A DNA stretch of 64,000 bases from Fallopia convolvulus (Eukaryota > Streptophyta > Magnoliopsida > Caryophyllales > Polygonaceae). A model generated the notes under the pieces. It was given only the letters and a program-made list of their open reading frames with translations, had not been told where the DNA came from and did no database searches. Positions 11,847 to 21,800 of this stretch are shown piece by piece; position 1 is the first letter of the stretch, and every line of letters begins with the position of its first letter. Both the position numbers and the translations under genes were made by a program. The DNA lies in assembly GCA_964016875.1 (NCBI GenBank), contig OZ024727.1, forward strand, positions 10,846,091-10,910,090, written 5' to 3'.

Positions 11847-12050
11847 GGAATCGGTTTTAATTTTCTGATAAATCGGCGTTTCTGACGATCCGCGCTCTCG
11901 GTTGAAAATCGCGCCCGTGGACGATCCGCGCCCTCGGTTTAATTCTGCGCCCGCGGCTGACCTGCGTCCTCGGTTTTAAACCGCGCTCGCGGTTTCTGTT
12001 CGTCCAAAAATCCCGAATCTCATTGTGTAGACCTATCTTACGGTCTACAC
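11847..12050 (+). other. Leader of the nested element, rich in palindromic GC words
   Basis: No ORF. In 11888-11999 at least six words of the CCGCG...CGG type follow one another, including AAACCGCG directly facing CGCGGTTT. The rest of the region is AT-rich, so these words stand out strongly. Confidence 0.7.
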
Positions 12051-12659
12051 TTGTATATACTAATGTATGCGTTTAGTTTTTGTCAGTTGCAGGATGAACC
12101 CTTTCATGAGTACTTCACTAGGTGCCAGAAACTATTGCATGAATTCTCTGTGTGGGGGTTACACGTAGGGCTTGATGATGCTTGCCATCACATCTTAATT
12201 GGGATGACTCTTGAGTCCCAACTAAGGATGTATCGCGAGAGCGATGCAAAATATGTCATTTGGAAACCCATTGACCGATGGGATTTCTTTTGTTATATCC
12301 GAGCCAAAGAGATCGAGATGCAAAAATTGGAGAACCAATTTGTTGAACAAAGAAAACTAGAGGAGGTGTTGACCATAAAGACGGAAATTCTCGAAGATCA
12401 ACTAACAGATCCCCCTGAAGAGCCAGCTCCATCCTTTCCAGAGGCACCTAGAGACCTTTCATTGGATGAAGAGATGGATGATCATAGTCATGTAATGACG
12501 GAGGAGGAATATTTTCTTAAGTTAGACAGCTCCTGGAGTGATGACGACGAGCCAAATGACTCGAAAAAAGAGCTAGATGATGATATGGAGATTGTCTTTC
12601 CACCTGAGGAGATGTCTATGTCTCCTGCCGTGGAGCCCTTTTGTTGTGATCGATCATGA
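12051..12659 (+). CDS. Gag-like protein of the nested element
   Basis: A 202-residue ORF. Residues 14-60 (LQDEPFHEYFTRCQKLLHEF, then GVDDAC-like and GMTLESQLRMY words) resemble the second half of a retrotransposon gag domain, in which a weakly conserved ESL.E...R...LL...P..G segment is followed by a short helix. A coiled-coil-prone stretch (residues 88-112, IRAKEIEMQKLENQFVEQRK) and a very acidic C terminus (SSWSDDDEPNDSKKELDDD) follow. No zinc knuckle or protease is seen. It is probably the only protein the element makes. The true start may lie upstream, since the frame begins near the leader. Confidence 0.55.
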   Translation: MYILMYAFSFCQLQDEPFHEYFTRCQKLLHEFSVWGLHVGLDDACHHILIGMTLESQLRMYRESDAKYVIWKPIDRWDFFCYIRAKEIEMQKLENQFVEQRKLEEVLTIKTEILEDQLTDPPEEPAPSFPEAPRDLSLDEEMDDHSHVMTEEEYFLKLDSSWSDDDEPNDSKKELDDDMEIVFPPEEMSMSPAVEPFCCDRS

Positions 12660-13017
12660 TCCATGTATCCTCTCCTCTTCTTCCTTACTTTCTATTGATA
12701 TCTATTTGCCTGATATTTCTGCAAAAGGTCTTGAGCATGATAGTTTACCTAGTGATTTCTCAAATTTTAAGGGTGGTAATGCTAACATGAAAATCATTAC
12801 TCTTGATTTACATTTTGAAAAACTACATCGTCCTTTCAACTGGTTCTATCCTAAACCATCTAACAATGATTTTTCTAGTGGGTTTGATAAACTGAAACGG
12901 TGTCTGAATGCTATATTATTTATTTTCAAGTTATCATTGTGCTATATTTGCCTGCCAGACAGTTGCTCGCAGGATTTTGATAGACTTCTCAGGGCTTTGA
13001 AAATGTCTGAGTCTTGA
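12577..13017 (+). pseudogene. Possible continuation of the gag-like frame
   Basis: A second frame overlaps the first by about 80 bp and reads LHFEKLHRPFNWFYPKPSNN and CSQDFDRLLRALKMSES before a stop at 13015. The stop lies just ahead of GACGTCGGGCC and GGGAGGCAACCCGAGG, the words that normally mark the end of the coding region in this group. This suggests it is the true end of the ancestral ORF after a frameshift. No domain is recognised. Confidence 0.4.
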
Positions 13018-13341
13018 GATAATCGGTTGACGTCGGGCCATCGACGTTAAACAAAGGCGCTGCTCGGGAGGCAACCCGAGGTAAGTTTTCTTTTCTTTTA
13101 TGTTTTTCTTTTTAGTTACTTTTAGTTTTAGTTTAGTATTGGTTCTGTCGGGCTAACAATGTAGGTTAATTTTCATATCTCGAAGAGAGCGCAAACCCGA
13201 GGCGAGGACGAGCCCGCGGCTCGACCCGTGCCCGCGGCCCGGACCCGCGCTCACGGGTCCCTCCTGGCAGAATTCGTTTTCGTTTTTCGTAAAAAAAATA
13301 GAAAGTAAAAATATAATTAAAAAAATAAAAAAAAATAAAAA

Positions 13342-13457
13342 GGTTTTCAGGTAAAACCCCTGAAATAAAAGGTTTTGAGGTGAAACCCCTGAAATAAAAG
13401 GTTTTCAGGTGAAACCCCTGAAATAAAAGGCTTTCGGGTGAAACCCCCGAGATTCTA
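13342..13457 (+). repeat. Four-unit 29-bp tandem repeat of small hairpins
   Basis: Units start at 13342, 13371, 13400 and 13429. Each holds TTTCAGG, a short loop and CCTGAAA, which can pair as a 7-bp stem. In the last unit both arms change together to TCGGG and CCCGA, keeping the pairing. The second unit has one unpaired change (TTTGAGG). Confidence 0.8.
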
Positions 13458-14513
13458 CCTTCTATTTTTCATCCTTCTATCTTTTCCATCTCCTTCTATC
13501 TCCATCATTTTTGGGAGATTTATGTCCGCCCATGGTCATCTTCAAGTGTGGGGGAATCTTCATTTTCAAGGCTCGTACTACATTAATGTTTAAGGCGAGA
13601 TTCAAAGTTCGTTTGTGAGTTCGTGTTCAGTTTTATTGATCGTGTTCTCTAACCATTTTTTTCACGATCGGAGCACCACCCGCGCCCGCGGTTCCTGACC
13701 CACGCCCGGGGTTTTTCCTGGCGACGGATTGTCTGAAGATTTCCGATCTGTTTTTCCACGCCTTTGAAGATTTCTACCATATTTTCTTTCGTATGTGAGT
13801 CTTCTGATTTTCCTCTTCTATGCTTAATTCCTTTCTCTTTACTTCATTGAGGAAAATGAAGGATTTAAGTATGGGGGAGGAAGTACTCACTACGCTTATC
13901 ATAGATAGTTGCTTTTTAGTTTCAGTTTATTTTTCGTTATTTTTATGGGATTTTTGTTCCATGTTTTGTATAGAGAAAATTTTAAAAAAAATAATAAAAA
14001 TAAAATAAAAAATCCATAATAAAAAAGAGAAAAAGGCATAGAAAATCCTGGGATGAGCTGAAAACCCGAAAGGGCGGCTTAGGTAATAAGCAGGTAACCC
14101 GGACCAGCATTAGGCTGGGGTAATATGAGGTTTATGAGAGATGTGAGTATTTGTGAGCACACCTAAGAAAAATGAAAAGAGTGATTAGGTGAAAACCCGA
14201 AAGGGCGCCTAAGTAGAATCAGTGGTAAAATCAGAGTGTTTAGGATTCATATTCTACTTTGGGGTCTGGGGATTACATTTTAGATGACGGGTAGATCCTA
14301 GGTTGCTCTACACTTTTTAGAGCTTGAGAGCTTATTGACTATGTATCTACGTGAGGTGTGTGTTTGAGCTTTATTTGTTTATGCTCACTATTTCTCTATT
14401 TTGGGTTCGGGTTGGTGAGATGAGTGATTTTTGTCTTCCCTTGTACTATTCTATAAACCTTGATAGGATTTATTGTTAGATTTATTTTGAGCTTACTCGA
14501 GGACGAGCAAGGC
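13458..14513 (+). other. 3' non-coding region of the nested element
   Basis: No gene. It holds palindromic GC words (13677-13715), two copies of AAAACCCGAAAGGGCG (about 14060 and 14190) and two polypurine-like words, AAGTGTGGGGGAATC (13534) and AAGTATGGGGGAGG (13867), in addition to the true tract before the 3' LTR. Confidence 0.65.
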
Positions 14514-14530
14514 TTAAGTATGGGGGAATT
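14514..14530 (+). promoter_or_regulatory. Polypurine tract of the nested element
   Basis: AAGTATGGGGGAATT lies directly before the 3' LTR start TGATACG, after GAGGACGAGCAAGGC. This is the canonical tract of Athila/Tat elements. Confidence 0.85.
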
Positions 14531-15838
14531 TGATACGTTCTATTTAGTATAGGTTAACTCTTGTATTTTAGGTATGATTTGAGTGTGTTTAGGTTAGTTT
14601 TGAGCATAATTGTAATATGAAGACCGAAGACACGATTTGAAAAATTGCAAGAGTTTTGAAGACAAGTGTTGATTTGGAGTTGTTTTGACACCACTTTCTT
14701 GTAACGCTTATTCAGGGAGCTACGGTGATCGGATGAAGCTGAATTTAGTATCATTGGAAAGCTAACTCGAAGAGCTACAATTCATGTTTGTACGGTGAGT
14801 TTAAATTCCAACTCTAAGTGGGTCAAAACCACCTCCGAAATTGACACCAGAATGCTGTCAAAAGATCCGCGCCCACGGATCTAAACCGCGCTTGCGGTTC
14901 GATGAGGTTCCGCGGCCGAGGAGGACTACTTGATCCGCACTCTCGGTTTGATTCCGCGCCCGCGGATTGTGGATTTTTTAGCGCCGAATTCTTTCGCTAT
15001 TTTCTATCATTTTATTATTATTATATCTTAGGGTTTTGGATTTATTGTTACTATTTAAGCTTAGTTTCGTTTTCACTTTAGGGTTACACATTCCAGCACA
15101 CTTTCAGAGATTGTTCTAGTTTTTAGTTTTATTATGGAGAACTAATTTCCCTTGGAGTTTGTTTGATCAAGGAAACCTTTTTATGTAATTCGTAAGATTC
15201 TGGTAATTTTTCTATCCCTTGGTTAATATCAAAACTCTTGTGCTTAATTTCATGATTATATATTGATTTCTCTTGGTGCGCAACTTGTTGAATTTGATTG
15301 ATATTCTATTGTTTGGATTAGTTTGATTGTTGTCTGTGCAATCTTATTTATCCTTGAAACAACTCTTTTCTAGGACAATGGACTAGAATTGAGAAAGAGT
15401 ATTTGATTGTTATTTTATGCATGAGACTCGTAGCTTGATTGCATGAATTGATTTCCTGTTATCCTTAATATTTTGCATGATTTGAATTAAGCGTCCTTGT
15501 TCATATCATAATTCTGCTTGGATCGTGGACAAGCGGAAATATTTTATAAGGATTGGAATTAACCTGGGAATTAATAGAAAAGTTGATGAATTGATGATCG
15601 AATGATTAAAAAGGTGGAATTGATTGAATGAACTCTGCTTTCCTTCAATTGATTTAATCCCTAATATTATTTGCTTGATCGCTTGTTTGTCTAAACTTCC
15701 AAAACCCCTGTCTTGTTATTTGCTGATTGTTCAGAATCCCGATTCTCTTGGGTACGATCCCTTACTTGCATGCTATACTAGTTTGTAGTTTAGGGTAATT
15801 TATTTTTGATCTTGGCAACAACGACTTTAGCCGAGTCA
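14531..15838 (+). repeat. 3' LTR of the nested element
   Basis: The full-length LTR (1,308 bp) matches 10780-11826 apart from the 261-bp block missing there and scattered substitutions. It ends GAGTCA just before GCTGC, where the outer gag resumes. Confidence 0.9.
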
Positions 15839-15989
15839 GCTGCCTCTGGAGCGCAGCCATTTGTTGAGCCATCTCTTCAGGAGTCATCGCCATGGCTTGG
15901 TTTCCTCTTCTTTTGCGGTGGAGGGTGTGTTCAGGTTCAGAATAATAACCAGTGTTATCAAACTCGATCCTGCGACGTCCTGCTGGCAT
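15839..15989 (-). pseudogene. Athila-type gag, N-terminal part split off by nested insertion
   Basis: The frame starts MPAGRRRIEFDNTGYYSEPE and runs to MAALQRQ, where the nested element begins. Across the 5-kb insertion the minus-strand text continues at 10774 with EATQIEKTALQERLN in the same coiled style. This fixes the insertion point inside gag. Confidence 0.7.
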
Positions 15990-16084
15990 AAGCTGAGAAA
16001 ACAGACAAAAGAAAACAAAATAAAAACAAAAACGGTGTCGGGCTATTCCCAAACCCACGAGTAATCAAACAAGCATTGTTGCTT

Positions 16085-16101
16085 CCCCGGCAATGGCGCC
16101 A
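16085..16101 (-). promoter_or_regulatory. Primer binding site of the outer element
   Basis: The minus strand reads TGGCGCCATTGCCGGGG three bases after the 5' LTR end. It differs by one base from the common TGGCGCCGTTGCC site. This orientation proves that the outer element runs on the minus strand. Confidence 0.8.
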
Positions 16102-16104
16102 ATT

Positions 16105-17548
16105 TGTTGAGAGGGTTTTTTAACTCCACAACAAATAAATTTGTAGTCAAGACCCCCCTGAGTATAGCGAAGTCAGGATCGTCCACGGGAAGCAAGGTTG
16201 TTTGATTACTAAACTATAAAACAAGAAAGCACAGAAACAAAGCAAAACAGAAACAAACAAGGCTACGACAACCCTCGGTACCGACCTTGTTAGGGTCGGT
16301 AACGACGTTGGGTTTCAACACAAACTAAGCAAACAAAACACAACCAACTGCAGGCTCAAAACCGACCTGTGTGCCTCGGTAACGAGTCTGTACGAAAGTA
16401 AAACGAAGGTAATTCAAAGTATGAAAACAACTAGGATAAGGGCTACCACGACATAATCATGCATATGAACTAGTGTGAAGGATAAATATCATGCCTTAAA
16501 GATAAATCTATCAACTTTCGTTGACCTAAACAAGCAAATCAATCAATTTTCACAAATCAATTCACTTTCTACTTATTTTTGAATCCAAAGCTCGAAACTT
16601 TCGTTACCGAACAATATCAACATTCAAGATTACAACTTTCTCTTTCGATCAAGCGATAAACTCAAATTACTTCGACTTTCGTCTAAGTATAAGCACAAAA
16701 CAAGTAGATAAAGGATAAAAGGCAATCAAACATTCATCACACACAATCAATCATGCATAACTATGTCGGGTTTCAACCCCGATCCTAGAAAGGCTAACTA
16801 CTCACTCATGATTGAAATAAAGCAAACAACTAGATTGAATGAAAACATTGAAATAAAAAGCTTACTTGAATTATAAAATCTCGTCTTTGAAACAACCACG
16901 ACTTGAAAACGAAGAACAACGAGGAACTAAGGAAGAGACTCGGTTTCTCTCTCTTTCTCTCGGCTCTCTATCGTTTCTCCAATCCGAATCCAATCAAAAA
17001 AAAACCCCTCTCTAAACTTCAAACAAGAGTATTTATACTAAGAGAAACTATCTAACAAGGGTCCTAAAAGATAGAAACTTTTCTAATTAAAAGGATTACG
17101 AGATAAAAGATAGATTTTATGAAAGTCGGTGCCGCCTACCGACACAGGTCACCTTGGTAACGACCTGCACAGGGTCGGTAGACTCATGCTGAATTCTCCA
17201 AGTAAAACTCTGTCGCACAACTCAATATCGACCCTCACAGGTCGGTAATGAGCTATCTGTCTTGGGGTTTTGTACTTTCTCCATAGCTTCTTGTTGGATT
17301 CAACGGGATTTTTAAGGCGTATTCCTTCTTCTCTTCTCTCCACATTCTCCACCATCAACCACTTGACTCTAACTCTCTCAAAATGCTCACTTCCACTTCG
17401 AAAACCTATAAAAAACACAAAAACGGAGTAGCTTCCATACTTTTCATAAAATATGTAAACTTATCCAAAAACACATAAAACAAACACTAAAACTAAACTA
17501 AACAACCTAAGAAAAACAGTCAAAACTATACTAAAAACATGAACATCA
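16105..17548 (-). repeat. 5' LTR of the outer gypsy element
   Basis: The partner of 2168-3607. Differences include loss of the CGGTACC core in one hairpin word (GCTCAAAACCGACC near 16354) and small A-run indels. The divergence shows that the insertion is not very recent. Confidence 0.9.
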
Positions 17549-17991
17549 CGCGCGGTCCATCCTCATTTCCCGAATCCCATTTCCAGTTTACGTTTTTGTC
17601 CTTCCGCGCAACGCTATTTCGCGCAAATTTTTGTTGCGCGGAAATTTTGTGCGCTTTTTAAAAAAAAGCTCGAAAAATTATTTACACAAAATTGTAAAAG
17701 ACCTCATCTTCCTTCTTCGACCTTAGGGTTGCCGTAATGTCGTCGTTCTGCTGTTCGCTTGTGCTCCACTGCTCCTCGCCTCCACCGATGTCCCTTGGCG
17801 CCCCATTCCTGCCCCTCAATCCCGCTCAGGTGCCCCGCTCCGTCCCATTCCTGCCCCTAAAAAAAAAAAGAAGCAAGTGCAAAATTAGCTAAAGTGTCTA
17901 CTACTATTCTAGGAATATGAATGAATCTGACGTCCCAACCGTTGCCTTCAACCAAGCACCGGCACTGATCCAACAGGTGCCAGTCCACATG
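17549..17991. other. Right flank of the gypsy element with GC-rich hairpin
   Basis: No gene is recognised. At 17602-17612 TTCCGCGCAAC is followed after 20 bp by its exact reverse complement at 17633-17643, among further CGCGC words. From about 17737 a short proline/serine-rich frame (MSSFCCSLVLHCSSPPP) with a repeated CCCATTCCTGCCCCT ends in a run of A. This could be a gene scrap or a transposon end. Confidence 0.5.
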
Positions 17992-18814
17992 AGTGCATTC
18001 GTTCCTTTTTCTTTAATATCCTTTCCTGATATTCATGATACTCTTCAATGAATGGAGAAAACTCATTCAGCAAATTATCAAATTCTCTCTGATTAGTGAT
18101 TACATACCATTACAACATTTTTTCCCAAAATACTACTCTATCTAATGCCTACAAATAAGTTCCATCATCTTCTTTACTTTGGTAGATAAGAAAAGCCCTA
18201 TATATATATACACGATTTTTCTAACTTGTGCCCTTAGCTTCTTAAAATGGCAAGATCACCCCCTGCCACCTTACTAAATAAAACCCATCAAATTTCTCCT
18301 CTATTCCCCCTCCTCATTTCAATTCTTTCAAAGGTGATTTTCCTCTCCCTTTTACCTCTCTTCCCCCCCTTTCCCATCAGTATCTTATTGTCTACCAACA
18401 AAGTTGCCTTTGGTTCACCCTTTTTCTGTGCAATTATTGTCTCTTTGTGCATTTTTTTAAATTGCAGTATTACATTCTTGTTCTTGGCTGCTGACCTTAG
18501 AAGCCCAAGCCAAAACTCTAATCTTCTTCTTCAACTTGCTTCTAGTTGTTAAGAGAAAAAAAAACACATTAAAAAAACACATTAAAGCCCTTTTCATACT
18601 TTGATCCTTGATAGACACTAAAGAAGAAAAGTAAGAGACTGGAATTCATTTCACACACATTAAAGTTTTTTTCCCCTTTTACCCATGTTAACTTCTCTCC
18701 TTCTGGAATCCATTTTTCCTGGGTTCTCACTGAATATCTTTCTGTTTCATCAATACCCAGATTGGCCTAAGAGTAAATTGTCCATCTAAGTCACTGAATT
18801 CAGCAGAACAAAAA
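17992..18814 (+). promoter_or_regulatory. Promoter and 5' leader of nucleoside hydrolase copy A
   Basis: A TATA-like run (CTATATATATATAC) at about 18197-18211 lies roughly 600 bp before the start codon. The region is conserved in copy B, whose TATA-like run is near 46613. A CT-rich stretch (18290-18390) and an upstream ATG frame of 101 codons (18247-18552) occur in copy A. The matching ATG is absent in copy B, so this upstream frame is probably not conserved coding sequence. A leader intron is possible. Confidence 0.5.
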
Positions 18815-21800
18815 ATGGTGTTCAGGAATCAAACATGGGTTTTGGTTATTCTGATCACAGTGATCATGGGAGTATCAAGGAATTTGCATGGTGCGACGGG
18901 TCGACCCTATCGCATACTTTTGGATACTTATGTTGACACTGATGATTTCTTTACTCTTTTCTACCTCTTGAAGCTTAACAGATCAGAATTTGATTTGAAG
19001 GTGTGTGAATTCAGCTTCTTCTATAGTTCTTGTAATTTAATGTCCATTTTTCTGATTTGAAGGTCATGTTCTGACTTATACATAAGTTTATAATATATGA
19101 TCATTTTAACTGTTCTCATCCAAGGTTGGTGCATATCAGCATTTCTTACAAAACCTATCAAACACTGTTTGGAATTATGGTATAAAGAAAGACTTTAAAG
19201 AATGAACTCTTCGAAGTAATTTTTAATATGGGAAATAAAATGCAGGGTGTGACAATAAACAGCAATGGCTGGACAAATGCAGGGCATGCGGTGAACCATG
19301 TTTACGACCTGCTTTTCATGATGGGACGAGAGGACATTCCTGTTGGCGTAGGAGGTGAAGGTGGCATTACTCAAGATGGAACTATCCTCCCTAATGTTGG
19401 TGGATTTCTACCATTAATTGAACAGGTAAAAATTTTCTTACAAGAATATATTGGTACTACTTTTGAGATACTGAACTTTCTAGATGACTTGCTTTAAATC
19501 TTGCAGGGGATTACAACAGCAGGGTATTGTCGATACCGACAAGCCATTCCAGTAGGACCGAGGGGTTTACTTGATATTGACACGAATTTTGGCATCCGAA
19601 AAGCATTTCTCCCTCAAGTGAGTACATTTTTTCCGTATTGATGGTAGTTAAGAATAGTTTAACGATAGTGTACTTCTCACTTAACCAGGGTCCTTTGCAG
19701 TACCAGGAAAATGATCACAATGGCTTTCTCTACTATTGAAAATTTCAGGGAACCAGGAAATATGTTCCTCTTAAACAGGCTACAGCTCAGCAGGTTATGA
19801 TAGATGTGATCTCACAAGGTCCAACCACAGTCTTCTTGGTAGGGGCACAAACAAATTTCGCAGTTTTCTTGATGAGCAATCCTCAACTCAAGAAGAATGT
19901 TGAGCATATTTATGTTATGGGTGGGAGCATAGGAGCAAACAATCCGGATTGCTGTCGTGACAAACCAAGCTCAGCTTGCCAACCTAACATGTGTGGTGAT
20001 CTTGGCAACGTCTTCACCGCTTATTCTACCAATCCATATGCAGAATATAACATTTTTGGTGATCCATTTGCTGCATACCAAGTAAGAAAGTAACATTTTT
20101 GGTATTTCTTGTTCTAATGTTTTTTTTGGATAGCAAAATAATTTTTGGTGAGATTGTAGGTGCTCCATTCAGGAATTCCAGTCACACTTGTTCCTTTAGA
20201 CGCGACCAACACTATTCCTATACCTAAGAATTTTCTTCATGTATTAGAGCAAAACCAAAGGACTTATGAAGCACAATATTGTTTCAAGTCCCTAAAGACG
20301 GCTCGTGATACATGGCCGAATGACCAATTCTATGAGGTACTTGCTAAACTTCTAATCCAACAATATTTAACAATTAGTACACAAATCCTCTTGATTGTAC
20401 TGATGCCATGGTATAAATCTTGACAGAACATCTTCATGTGGGATTCTTTCACAGCTGGTGTGGCAATATCGATTATGAAGAATAATAAACCGAATGGAGA
20501 AAACGAGTTTTCTGAAATGGAGTACATGAACATTACTGTGATCACATCAAACAAACCATATGGAATATCAGATGGATCAAATCCATTTTTTGATGGCCGG
20601 CAAAAGCCATGGTTTCATCTAAAGAATGGTGGGGTTCACAGTGGTCATGTTCAAACAGGACTTAGAGATCCATTTTGCCTTGTTGAACATGGCAGAGGGA
20701 GATGTGAGGTACTTGCTCTTTCATTCTTTTATCTTATCTTTCAAATTCAAATCACAAGCTTACAATTAATTCATTTTAATAGGATGGTTATACAAAGGAG
20801 GTTGTTGGATCAGAAGCGGTTCGTGTTCTTGTTGCAACACGGGCTAAGCCAAACCGGGATCCAAGAAGCCCATTCAACAAAGAATTCCTCAATAGTTTCT
20901 TGGAGGTAAGTTTTTAAAACGAGATCATCTTTTTTATGACCAAGCAGAAAGAAAATAATATGTCTGCTTCTCATAGAAGATCAGATTCTATACGCAGGAT
21001 TATGTCCCATATGCAGGTCATAAACCAGCCCCAGCAGTCCGGGAGGTTCAACATTACCACACAATTCCCTTTTCATAAGCAAATCCTATACAAACCCAAT
21101 TTCGGATCAAGAAAGTTGGGAAAGCCGGTTGTTTTCGACATGGATATGGACGCTGGTGATTTCCTGGCTCTTTTCTATCTCCTAAAAGTGCCTGCAGAAA
21201 AACTAGACCTTAAGGTAGTCTTGCCTCTCTTTTTTTTTCAGTTTAAAACACATTGACTTAAACTTTTGTGTCAGAAGGTGAATCTTGAACTTTTAAATAT
21301 GATAAAACCCAACATCTTAACAAGAAAAGTGAGGGTCAAACCATGCACACACTGGTTAAGCTTTTGTGTTAGAACGTGAATCTCAAACTTATAATATTAA
21401 AATGATAAAGCCGAATGTTTTGACATTTCTTGCTATTTTTCAGGCTATATTGGTGACTCCAACTGGGTGGGCTAGTGCAGCAACTATAGATGTTGTATAT
21501 GATCTACTTCATATGATGGGAAGAGACGACATCCCAGTTGGCTTGGGAGACTTCTTTGCTATGAACCAATCTGATTCGGGTTCTGCTGTTGGTGACTGCA
21601 AGTACTCCAAAGCAATCCCACTTGGTAGTGGTGGATTGCTCGACTCAGACACACTTTATGGCCTTGCCCGTAACTTGCCTAAAAGCCCAAGAAGGTCCAA
21701 CTAATTACCTTAACTTTGTTCATTTCAACTTCATCAATAGTAGCTGAATTTTTTTGTTTTGACGTGCAGGTATACAGCAGAGAACTTTGGAAGATATGGT

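Larger units (their letters stand above)
10780..15838 (+). mobile_element. Nested gag-only LTR element
   Basis: A plus-strand LTR element inserted in the gag of the outer gypsy element. Both LTRs start TGATACG and end GTCA. The flanks GTTGC (10775-10779) and GCTGC (15839-15843) fit a 5-bp target duplication with one mismatch. The primer site TGGCGCCGTTGCC lies at 11832 and a polypurine tract ends at 14530. The interior is only about 2.7 kb. It encodes one gag-like ORF, the GGGAGGCAACCCGAGG word (13070) and a long non-coding tail. There is no protease, RT or integrase. It uses the same type of primer site as its host element, so it is probably a reduced relative of the same Athila/Tat group. 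Confidence 0.88.
2168..17548 (-). mobile_element. Non-autonomous Athila-like Ty3/gypsy element
   Basis: A minus-strand LTR retrotransposon. Both LTRs begin TGATGTTC and end CAACA when read on the minus strand. The flanks CACGC (2163-2167) and CGCGC (17549-17553) fit a 5-bp target duplication with one mismatch. In order on the minus strand it has 5' LTR, a TGGCGCC-type primer site, gag, an aspartic protease, a short tail with the element-typical GAGGCAACCCGG word, an ATHILA ORF1-like frame, a polypurine tract and the 3' LTR. Reverse transcriptase, RNase H and integrase are absent, so it must have depended on a partner element. A second LTR element (10780-15838) is nested in gag. Without that guest, the element would be about 10.3 kb. 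Confidence 0.88.

Noticed and set aside
18247..18552. A 101-codon ORF upstream of nucleoside hydrolase copy A, possible separate gene or uORF
   Set aside because: The start codon is not conserved in copy B although the rest of the leader is, and the translation is a low-complexity Leu/Pro/Ser stretch. It is described only within the leader entry.
19971..20168. Minus-strand ORFs inside the nucleoside hydrolase exons (also 48554-48751)
   Set aside because: They lie antisense to well-defined exons and cross an exon-intron border; they are shadows of the real gene.
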